Source: Desmonostoc muscorum FACHB-395 | GTDB lineage: Bacteria; Cyanobacteriota; Cyanobacteriia; Cyanobacteriales; Nostocaceae | Assembly (NCBI RefSeq): GCF_014698035.1 | Contig: NZ_JACJSF010000073.1 | Span: 1 to 39,806 of the forward strand | Direction of reading: 5' to 3' | DNA: 39,806 nt | In this document: piece by piece, positions 23,067 to 31,100 of the stretch | How positions within the stretch are numbered: the first letter of the stretch is position 1 | Layout: each line of letters starts with the position of its first letter | The notes under the pieces: generated by a model | The model's input: the letters and a program-made list of their open reading frames with translations, nothing else | What the model was told of the DNA's origin: nothing | Database searches by the model: none | Position numbers and translations under genes: made by a program

Positions 23067-25001
23067 ATGTATGAGAATTTTGGACCTCAAGTTGATAATA
23101 ATAATAATGTAACTTTCAAGCTTTTCTTCCCAGATAAAGCCAAAGATCCTTCACAATACGTTAATGGTACATTGCCAAGAATCCAAAAAATTCAAGTAGT
23201 AGGTAATTTTCAGCATCATCTTGGACAAAATGACTGGGACAGCATTCATACACCTGAAATGAAATTGGAATATCATCCTAAAGGGCTGCTATATACCTTT
23301 TCAACTGAATTGACTACAGGTTTACCTGAAGACTTTTATGAGTACAAGTTTTATGTCACTTTTTGGGATCAATCAACCCGGTGGTGTAATGATCCATGCA
23401 CAAAGTACAGTGGTCAGGATCAAAAATATAACAATTCCGGTTTTGTTGTTGGTGGAAATAAGGTTAAAGATGTTAAACCTATTGCTCATAGGCTCCAGCC
23501 AAACCAACTCATAATTTACGAGGTGATGATTGATGATTTTACTGCAAAATTGATTGATAATAATCTGCTGAATGAATCACCAAAATCACGTTTTGATCTT
23601 ATTCAAGACAAGATCCAACATCTGAAAGAACTGGGAATTAATGCTATTGAGTTTATGCCTTGGACAGCAGTCATTGGAGAAAGTTTTGGTTGGGGATATA
23701 ACCCCTTCTTATTCTTCTCAGTAGAGGATCGCTGGACAAAGACATGTAGCAATGAGCCAAAAGAGAAACTTAATAAGCTCTATCGGCTTAAAGAACTAAT
23801 TGATGCGCTTCATGAAGAAGGCATTCATGTCATCATGGATAGTGTTTTTAATCATGCTGACAAGGGTTCTGAAGGAGATGGCTTCCCTTATTACTGGTTG
23901 TACCATAATCCTAATGATTCTCCCTACATTGGAAAGTTTGCCGATGATTTTGGTAATTTTTTAGATTTTGACTATGAGAACCAATGTACTCAGGAGTTTA
24001 TATTTGATGTTTGTAAGTACTGGTTGGATAAATATCAGATTGATGGTATCCGGTTTGATTTTACCCGTGGTTTCTTTATTCGAGATGGCATAGATCCTGG
24101 AGTGACTCGATTAATAACGAAATTACGTGGTTATCTCTATGGCATCAGTCGGGAAAATATTTCATTCATAATTGAGCTTTTACCAGACAATCGATATGAT
24201 GCGATAAATGACACGAACCGAATAGATGCCACAGGTAGTTGGTTTGATCCATTCATGTTCAAAGCCTGGGAATTTGGCAATGCTAACACGGTTAATACAA
24301 CTATTATGAGACCTATGGATACTCATAGGGATTTTGCTCTAGGTAGCGGTCCTGTAGTGTACATTGAAAATCATGACCACGGCTCCATTGTAAATAAAGT
24401 TGGGGGGAACCGTCCAGGTCAGAATGATGATGTCAGGCTCAATCACTGGTTTAAAACTCAACCCTATGTGCTCGCACTCCTGACACTACCAGGAGCCATT
24501 TTAATTCACAACGGTCAGGAGTTGGGAGATGAATATTTTATACCAGAACCACAACCTGGGCAAGATGTGAAAGACCGGATAACAAAAAGACCTGTAAATT
24601 GGGATAAGCTTAATGATGATATTGGTAAAAGCTTGTTTAGTCTGTACAAAAAGTTGATTCAGATCCGCACCAATTATCCTTCTTTATGTTCTCCTAATTT
24701 TTATCCCAGTCCCTATGATGAGCGAGATATTCATTTTAACCAATACGGTTATGGGGTTGATATTAATAAAAAGTTAGTTATCTACCATCGTTGGGGGAAT
24801 GGTTTGTATGGTCAATTGGAGAGGTTCATTATTGTCTTAAATTTTTCTGCTTACGACCAGTATGTAGACATTCCATTCTCTTTCAATGGAATATGGAAAG
24901 ATCTGTTAAATGATAATCAAACTTATACAGTCACAAACTACCGATTGTACAACCAAAAAATAAATTCCAACTGGGGACGGATACTTTATGCCAACGGCTA
25001 G
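23067..25001 (+). CDS. GH13 alpha-amylase-family enzyme with CBM48-like N-terminus (644 aa)
   Basis: Acts on alpha-glucans; the exact reaction (hydrolysis, branching or transglycosylation) cannot be read off. Residues about 15-130 resemble the CBM48-type beta domain of glycogen-active enzymes. The catalytic barrel shows the four family regions: DSVFNHAD (about 262), GIRFDFTRG with the Asp nucleophile (about 330), FIIELLPD with the acid Glu (about 369) and YIENHDHG with the third Asp (about 434). No signal peptide is seen, so it should be cytosolic, where cyanobacterial glycogen is stored. AGGAGG precedes the ATG by 9 bases. It follows the STAND gene by 68 bp on the same strand, so co-transcription is possible, although a carbohydrate enzyme next to an NLR-like pair is unexpected. 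Confidence 0.9.
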   Translation: MYENFGPQVDNNNNVTFKLFFPDKAKDPSQYVNGTLPRIQKIQVVGNFQHHLGQNDWDSIHTPEMKLEYHPKGLLYTFSTELTTGLPEDFYEYKFYVTFWDQSTRWCNDPCTKYSGQDQKYNNSGFVVGGNKVKDVKPIAHRLQPNQLIIYEVMIDDFTAKLIDNNLLNESPKSRFDLIQDKIQHLKELGINAIEFMPWTAVIGESFGWGYNPFLFFSVEDRWTKTCSNEPKEKLNKLYRLKELIDALHEEGIHVIMDSVFNHADKGSEGDGFPYYWLYHNPNDSPYIGKFADDFGNFLDFDYENQCTQEFIFDVCKYWLDKYQIDGIRFDFTRGFFIRDGIDPGVTRLITKLRGYLYGISRENISFIIELLPDNRYDAINDTNRIDATGSWFDPFMFKAWEFGNANTVNTTIMRPMDTHRDFALGSGPVVYIENHDHGSIVNKVGGNRPGQNDDVRLNHWFKTQPYVLALLTLPGAILIHNGQELGDEYFIPEPQPGQDVKDRITKRPVNWDKLNDDIGKSLFSLYKKLIQIRTNYPSLCSPNFYPSPYDERDIHFNQYGYGVDINKKLVIYHRWGNGLYGQLERFIIVLNFSAYDQYVDIPFSFNGIWKDLLNDNQTYTVTNYRLYNQKINSNWGRILYANG

Positions 25002-25101
25002 ATGGAAAAAACAGTAATTGTGTAGATTTCGGATTTTGATGCTCTATTTGTGACTTTGATTGTGGGTAGCCGCCGAGATAACGGCAAAATGGGACAGGGG
25101 T

Positions 25102-25214
25102 CAATACTTCTCGGTTAAGGGTAAAAGGGGAAGGGTAAAAAAATTTTAACTCTTCCCCTTTCCCTTTTACCCAAACTCGATTCCGAGTTAAAAGTGCTTA
25201 ACCGAGAAGTATTG
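25102..25214. mobile_element. Palindromic MITE-like element (113 bp)
   Basis: CAATACTTCTCGGTTAA (25102-25118) is the exact reverse complement of 25198-25214. Inside, GGGTAAAAGGGGAAGGG faces CTTCCCCTTTCCC-TTTTACCC, so most of the element can fold on itself. The right half also contains the dyad CTCG-ATTC-CGAG. It looks like the small non-autonomous elements scattered through Nostoc-type genomes. It fills most of the gap between the GH13 gene and the end of parB; the rest of 25002-25331 shows only a HIP1 site (about 25219) and GTGCG-TGGT-CGCAC (25308-25321). Confidence 0.65.
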
Positions 25215-25331
25215 GTTAGCGATCGCTGGTTTTTTATCCTACCTCACCAAATCGCGTTGCTCCCCGTTAAGTTAAGGAATTGGGTAAACTACGACCGAGC
25301 AAGAATAGTGCGTGGTCGCACGTTAGACTGC

Positions 25332-26159
25332 TCATTTCACCCCACTATTAGCTGCAACTTTTGCCTCATTGATACTATTCTTTACACTTTTTAGAAAAGT
25401 GGGAATAGCTTTAGATAAAGACTGCTCTGCACGCGTAGGTTGATCCGACTCTAGTAGCACTACTAACTCTTGCGTCGCAGCCTCAATTCTCTTAAGTAGC
25501 TTGAGCTTCTGAAAAATAGGATCTAAGTTCCTATTTTCTTCGCCACCTTCTTCTTGTCGCTGCTGACTCAGTATCTTGCGTACATAACGAGTAGATACCC
25601 CAATTGCCACTGCTAAAGCCGGGCCTAATGCTTTCTCTCCTTCTCGCGGACGACCCCGAATCTCCCTGTAATTCAAAGTTCGTAAACGTTCAGCAAGTCG
25701 TTCAATCTGGTCACGGGTATAGTTAACCCGCTTCTCGTTTTCCGCCAGTTCTACTTGTAGTGCCCGTTCAGGTTCGTTGTCAGCATCAAATGCCATCATG
25801 TGAACCATTACCAGATCATCAGGAAACTGTTGAGCATAAGCTTCTGAATTACCTTCCTTAAGTAATTGAATTGCTGCTAGTCGATGCGCTCCGGCCAGCA
25901 ATACTCCCTTACAATCAACCACAAGGGGTTCAATCAGCCCCAATGCTGCAATAGAATCTGCCAAATCAGCAACATGCTCTGGTCGAATTGGCCTGGTATC
26001 TGCCTCTCTGGGATGAATTTGAGCCAGAGGGATTTTGGTTCTTTGGGCACGCTCCTGTTCGACTTTAGCTGCCGCTGCCTGATCAAGCTCATGAATGGCA
26101 TCAGCTGTCGCCGTGGCTTCTGCAAATAAAGCGTCGCTGTTTGTACGTCGTTTAGCCAT
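25332..26159 (-). CDS. parB: ParB-type partition protein (275 aa)
   Basis: Binds the centromere-like parS sites and stimulates the ParA ATPase. The ParB/Spo0J N-terminal domain begins near residue 42 (IPLAQIHPREADTRPIRPEHVADLADSIAALGLIEPLVV). The nucleotide-binding motif reads AGAHRLAA near residue 88; Arg of the usual GERRxxA pattern is partly replaced, as in many plasmid ParBs. An HTH region follows (YTRDQIERLAERL, then AVAIGVSTRYVRKIL, about residues 150-200), and the C-terminal part is helical. The start ATG overlaps the parA stop by 8 bases. By eye the codons of parAB are more GC-rich than those of the neighbours, which may reflect a separate origin of the module. Confidence 0.93.
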   Translation of the reverse strand: MAKRRTNSDALFAEATATADAIHELDQAAAAKVEQERAQRTKIPLAQIHPREADTRPIRPEHVADLADSIAALGLIEPLVVDCKGVLLAGAHRLAAIQLLKEGNSEAYAQQFPDDLVMVHMMAFDADNEPERALQVELAENEKRVNYTRDQIERLAERLRTLNYREIRGRPREGEKALGPALAVAIGVSTRYVRKILSQQRQEEGGEENRNLDPIFQKLKLLKRIEAATQELVVLLESDQPTRAEQSLSKAIPTFLKSVKNSINEAKVAANSGVK

Positions 26160-26874
26160 TTAACACCCACTCCGCGATCGCTTGTAAATCTTTTGCCCCT
26201 TTGCAGTTTGCATCGTACTGCATAAGGGGAACTCGTTCAGCAGCAGCCCACGCTAAAGATGAGTCTTGATGCACAATTAAACGCTTAATAGATGGGTAAG
26301 CATTAGAGAGTTGTTGGTCAAGTGCCTGATCCATTGACCGACGCAGGTCAATCCGGCTCAGTGCCACCGCCCAGCGTTTTGCCCCTCTGCGTCCTTTTTG
26401 CTGTCGCAGCTTCAACTCGTTGAGGACTCGACCGGCTCCCATTACTGCCAGAGGGTGAGCATCAGTGCAGACTAATGCAACATCAGCAGCAACTAACGCT
26501 AGTCGCTCTAGAGATTCAACACCTGGTGGGCAGTCGAAGATAAAAACATCGTAAGCCATTGATGCTACGATATCTGCCAAATCTTCAGGATCTAGCAACT
26601 GAATATTATGTCCTGCCAAATCCGGCCCACCTGGTAAGACGTGAAGTCTAGGAGCAGCCTCTAGAGGGTCAGGTGAACCACCAACAAGAAGTTCAGCAGT
26701 TCCGGCTGCTGTGGGATTTGTGCCTAACACGTAGGCTGCATTTGACTGGGGGTCAAGGTCGATAACTAAAACTTTTCGTCCCTGACTGGCTAGAACAGAA
26801 GCAAGACCACAGGCAATTGTGGTTTTGCCTACGCCTCCTTTACGAGCTGCAACTGCAATGCATGTGTGAGTCAT
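26152..26874 (-). CDS. parA: ParA-type partition ATPase (240 aa)
   Basis: Walker-type ATPase that positions plasmid copies before division. The deviant Walker A motif AARKGGVGKTT lies at the N-terminus, followed by VLVIDLDPQSNAA (A' motif, about residue 38) and FIFDCPPG (Walker B, about 100). The open frame extends to TTG 26898, but ATG 26874 (MTHTCIAVAARKGG) gives the usual spacing to the P-loop and was chosen. It is a small type Ib-like ParA without an N-terminal HTH, so regulation is probably left to ParB. The palindrome TTGCGATCGCAA (26931-26942) lies upstream. Confidence 0.94.
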   Translation of the reverse strand: MTHTCIAVAARKGGVGKTTIACGLASVLASQGRKVLVIDLDPQSNAAYVLGTNPTAAGTAELLVGGSPDPLEAAPRLHVLPGGPDLAGHNIQLLDPEDLADIVASMAYDVFIFDCPPGVESLERLALVAADVALVCTDAHPLAVMGAGRVLNELKLRQQKGRRGAKRWAVALSRIDLRRSMDQALDQQLSNAYPSIKRLIVHQDSSLAWAAAERVPLMQYDANCKGAKDLQAIAEWVLNG

Positions 26875-26930
26875 AGCCAAAATCGTATCACGCTCCAATT
26901 AAGGCGAATCAGAATTGCGTTGAAGCCTGG

Positions 26931-26942
26931 TTGCGATCGCAA
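26931..26942. promoter_or_regulatory. 12-bp palindrome upstream of parA
   Basis: TTGCGATCGCAA is a perfect palindrome containing a HIP1 octamer, about 57 bases before the parA ATG. It could be a parS/operator site or just a HIP1 copy; the latter are frequent in this replicon. Confidence 0.25.
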
Positions 26943-27077
26943 TCCTTCTTGCTCTGGATCAGGAATCAGCAAAATCTACAGTACCACCAAGCAGACAGGG
27001 AAAGAAAGCAATCACAGGATTTTTAGACAAGCTTCCTGGTTTGGCTTTAATCTTTTCTAAAATTGCAAATAGTCTGC

Positions 27078-27521
27078 TCACTGCACCGACAACTCACCCA
27101 CCACCAAAACCCTCAACTCCGTCACCCGCTTCAAAGCTGTATCATTGGTCAAAAACGCCTCACAACCAGCAATTATTGCCGCCGCCACCTGCAACGCATC
27201 GGGTAACTGAAGGTTATAAAGCACCCGAATTCTCGCAGCTTCTCGCGCAATAGCAACATTAATCTCCACAAAAACTACTTCATCTTGTTGCAACACATCG
27301 ACAAAAGCCTGCTCTAAATCCACTAACCCCAGACGGATAGCACCCACCAAACACTCTGATAGCGTTATTCCAGATACTACTGCTGTAATGTCAGCTTCTA
27401 ACCGATCAAAAATTGGATCGACTAAATCCACAAACTGCGGATTGCGTTCTACAAAATAAATTACGGGTGCTGTATCGAGAAATAAGCTAGAAACTCCAGC
27501 TAAGGCATCACTAATCCTCAT
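27078..27521 (-). CDS. vapC: PIN-domain toxin, VapC-like (147 aa)
   Basis: A PIN-domain ribonuclease of a type II toxin-antitoxin pair. The four acidic residues of the active site are all present: Asp16 in FLDTAPVIYF, Glu56 in TLSECLVG, Asp108 in LQLPDALQ and Asp127 in FLTNDTAL. The start overlaps the antitoxin stop by 4 bases, so expression is coupled. Placed after parAB, it probably stabilises the plasmid by post-segregational killing. The target RNA is not predictable from sequence. Confidence 0.88.
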   Translation of the reverse strand: MRISDALAGVSSLFLDTAPVIYFVERNPQFVDLVDPIFDRLEADITAVVSGITLSECLVGAIRLGLVDLEQAFVDVLQQDEVVFVEINVAIAREAARIRVLYNLQLPDALQVAAAIIAGCEAFLTNDTALKRVTELRVLVVGELSVQ

Positions 27522-27769
27522 TCCTCTCCTTGCAACAACCGTTCTCGATGCTCATCTCCTTCCCGTCGAGTCCGCGAAACCCATTCAGCCGCATCTTCAC
27601 CCAATAGCGGATAGGGTGCTATACCCTTTAAATCGCTCCACTTGCGTTTTGGTTGCGCTTGAGTGATATGTTTCTTCACACGCTCCACCAAATGCCCCAT
27701 CACCGTCAATTGCTCCTCTGGAGTTAATTGCTCAATATCGCTTAAAATTTTTTCAAGTGACGGACTCAT
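27518..27769 (-). CDS. Antitoxin partner of the PIN toxin (83 aa)
   Basis: Small acidic/basic protein typical of cyanobacterial antitoxins beside PIN toxins: MSPSLEKILSDIEQLTPEEQLTVMGHLVERVKK at the N-terminus, then a proline-rich linker and a charged C-terminal helix (WVSRTRREGDEHRERLL) that should wrap the toxin. The frame is open to TTG 27787, but ATG 27769 gives the common start. No classic DNA-binding fold is obvious by eye. Confidence 0.75.
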   Translation of the reverse strand: MSPSLEKILSDIEQLTPEEQLTVMGHLVERVKKHITQAQPKRKWSDLKGIAPYPLLGEDAAEWVSRTRREGDEHRERLLQGEE

Positions 27770-28151
27770 CAAGCTAACCCTTATCAACTGCTGTAAATTT
27801 TAGCGTCTTTACTCTTGGATATATCCCATCAAGGGTTGCAAGCACATAACTCTTTTCAGACTGACTCAAAATAGGTCAGCAAGTTTATACTTTGTCTAAC
27901 AGTTTTGCTTATCGTTGCCATCAAGAGCAGCTTATTTCCACAGAAATTGAAGCGAAGAACTTTGACTTGAAAACTGTAAATCCCAAGTTCAAAGTCATAA
28001 CTTTTCATATCATGATCCTGAAGGTGGATCTTCTTCAATCATCTGTTGTGCTTCACGTAGATTGTAGCTTTGGGATTGGGTTTGCTCTTGCTTGGTGGTG
28101 ATTGTGGTAGTCGGGCTACTCTGAAAGTAATCTGCGGTGGGTTAGCTGGTT
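27770..28151. other. Intergenic region with no supported gene
   Basis: About 380 bp between the antitoxin start and the end of the Roco gene. Short open frames on both strands lack ribosome-binding sites and recognisable sequence. The antitoxin promoter should lie at its left end. GTGGGTTA (28137-28144) pairs with TAACCCAC (28155-28162) across the Roco stop codon and may end that transcript, although no U-tract follows. Confidence 0.5.
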
Positions 28152-31100
28152 CTATAACCCACTCAGGATAATTCCATCTTTAGCCCGCATATAAAGTACT
28201 GGTGTTCCAAAGTCAGGTTTCTCTACTCCGACTTCTATAGAAATAGCATTGCGGGTTGTTTGGATGGCTGCGTCTACGGGCCAACCTAGTGCGAGTGTGC
28301 GGTAAAACTCATCAGCAAACAGCTTTGCAGTGGTGTCGAGGATAGAATATTGCATGGCAACTACTGCGGGTATTCCTCGCCGCACTAGGTTAGGTGCTAT
28401 ACCTGCAAATACTTGCTGAGAAGACACCGCTGCACCTTGACAAGAATTTAGTACAGCTAACCCCAGACTACGGTTGCCTAAGAAGAAATTAGCGAAATCC
28501 TCTTCATTTAACAACTTGTTTTTACCATCAGTATCTACCAAAGCAATGGAGCCTTTGTGGTTTTCAAAGACACCGTGACCAATAAAGTGGAAAACGTTAT
28601 AGGGCTTTTCGCGCAGCTTTTGATTGATGTTGCGGATGGTGGCTTCTTGTAGTACATCTAACTCAATTTGACCTGCATCTATGTGTTTTGCCAGTGCTTC
28701 ACGGATCAGGCGTTCTTCCTCAAGAACATCCAACTGGGGTAAGTTAGTAGGACTAGAGATAACTAGCAAGATTTTGAGTGGTAGACTAGCGGCTTTAAGG
28801 TCACGCTTCTGTAATGGAACGTCAATATAACGCGAGAGAACGGTTTGGGTATTATTAGCTAGGAAAGTGTTAGTTGCTTCATCGTAAAGAAATTCCCAAG
28901 GTAAGGCAGCTAGCTCCGCAGATTTGAATACTAAACGCAAACGCACTTCATATCCATCAGCTTGTGCACCTGCAATTGTCGCTCGCAATTGACCGTGAAT
29001 CTTTGTGGGAAAAAGTGCTTGGTAAAGTTGGCTACCTACTCCTTTGAGTAACTTAGCATTTGTCTGTCGAGACTCCATCAGCCCCAATGCTAATTCAATT
29101 GCATTCCTATCTAATTGCAATTTTCCTGACTCTTCGCCTTGTTCTGAGGAAGCGCGAATCGTGCTGTCTTCGGTCACTAATATTTGAAAATCGTGATAAT
29201 TCATAATGGTTTGATTTTTGAATGATTTATCTCTATCCTTGGACAATTCTTGTTGTAGTATTACAGATCCGGGATTTAATTCCTGTTCTGCACCCAGTGG
29301 TTGCAAATTGACATCATCAATGAGCTTACGGACATCAACCATTTCATAGCTATTATCGCACTCAATCTGATAGCGACCAGCTTTCAATCGTTTATGTAAA
29401 TTTTCCAAAGGGTAGGAATAAGGTTTTGGGCTTCCTTCACACTTTTTACAGTTACAAGGAACAAGAGTGTGATACTGTAAACGCTCAAAAGATTGGTGGA
29501 TTTTTTCTAATTCATGAGTGACAACTGCCAGTAATTCTTTCTTACGATTTCCTGTTACACGGATTTTAATTTCTTTCTGATTATATTGTTCAATTATTTC
29601 AGCACGAGTTTGATCTTTGTTGAGGACAACACCTGTTCTCCAAACGAGTTTTTGCTGTTCAACCCAAGGGTGTGTCTCAACAATGAAGCGCGTGAGAACA
29701 CCTTTAGGCATAAATTCGTATTTGTAGCGCAAAATTAAATTATTGGAAGTTTCCCAAGAGTATTCAGGTTGGTTTAAATCAAGTAATTGGGGCGCAATAT
29801 AGTGGTCGTGGCGATTAGGAATTGGATAGCAAAGTTTGAACCGCATCATTAGTTGCAGCAGTTCATCTCGCATCTCGGCATATTCAACCTCTTGCCAAAT
29901 ATCTTTAAGATTCTCTTTGGTAAAACAGCCCAAGTTTTTCTTAACTGTGCTATTGTCTAATACTTTGTAGACAGCAACAGTACCCCATTCTGGTTTAAGA
30001 ATAACATAGTGTTTAAGTGTAGGATCGTCTTGAAAGTGCAGACAAACACCAAGGTCATGTAGATAGCGACTCAGCCGCAGCATATCTTGAGGATCAGTTA
30101 AATTATTGACTCGACAAAGCCGGCAATATTCTTCAAGACTAATATAGTTGCGGGGGTAATTTTCTATGGCTACTCTAACTTTCACCCAAAGTTTTGGTAA
30201 GGGTGTACCAATATGGGTAAGCTTGCTCATGTAAAGCTGAATTGTGTCTTTGATTTCGGCTAAACCGCGATTATCAGCTAAGTTAGTTACTAAAACTTCT
30301 TTTAAATTAGTGAATTCTCCTCGCAACTGGCGTTCATTGACTTCACACTGACGGCCTTGTTTTTCATTTTTAATAATTATAACTGGGCTATTATCGCTCA
30401 AAAGCTCAACAACTTTTAGCCACCAGTAAAAATCTGTGTTTTCTTGACGAGTATCTATCACTAAAGCATAGAGAGAACGCTCAGTGAGAAAAAACTGGTG
30501 GGTTTGGTGGTAAATTTCTTGACCACCAAAATCCCATATATTAACGCGAAATTCTTTGCCATTAGGTTGTGTAAAATGCCATTGAATTACATCGATACCT
30601 TGGGTTGATTCCTCATCTGATTGAAGTTCGTAATTTTCGTTTTCAATTTTTTTAGCTAAGGAGGTTTTACCGGCTCCTCCTTCGCCGATAATCAAGAATT
30701 TTGCTTCGTAGAAGGGTTCAGTTTCGGCTGGATCTTGTACTCGAAAATAAAAATCAATAATTTCGTTTACATCGTTCAACTCCAAAATTTCCGGTGGAAT
30801 AGGAAGTGGATTCTGCTGAAGACGCAGGATCTTTAAATTTCGCAATTGTTTGATTTCGCTTGGTAAACTGCTTAGTTGATTGCCTTCAATTAAAAGCCTT
30901 TTTAAGTTAGTAAGTTGTCCAATTTCTCTAGGTAAAATACTAATTTTATTCCCATCAAAAATACTATTACTAAAGTTAGTATTTTTCCAGTTTTTCCTTA
31001 AAAATGTAGTGTTGTTCCTTTGTTGTGTATTCTCTATAAAAAGCTTTTGTAAATTAAGTATTTGACCAATTTCGCTTGGCAGACTGCTCCGTTGATTGTT

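Noticed and set aside
26931..26942. parS site
   Set aside because: The palindrome is only a HIP1 octamer with two extra base pairs on each side; HIP1 is frequent here, so it was kept as a weak regulatory call only.
27856..28101. Two short ORFs on opposite strands between the antitoxin and the Roco gene
   Set aside because: They overlap each other, lack ribosome sites and show no family features.
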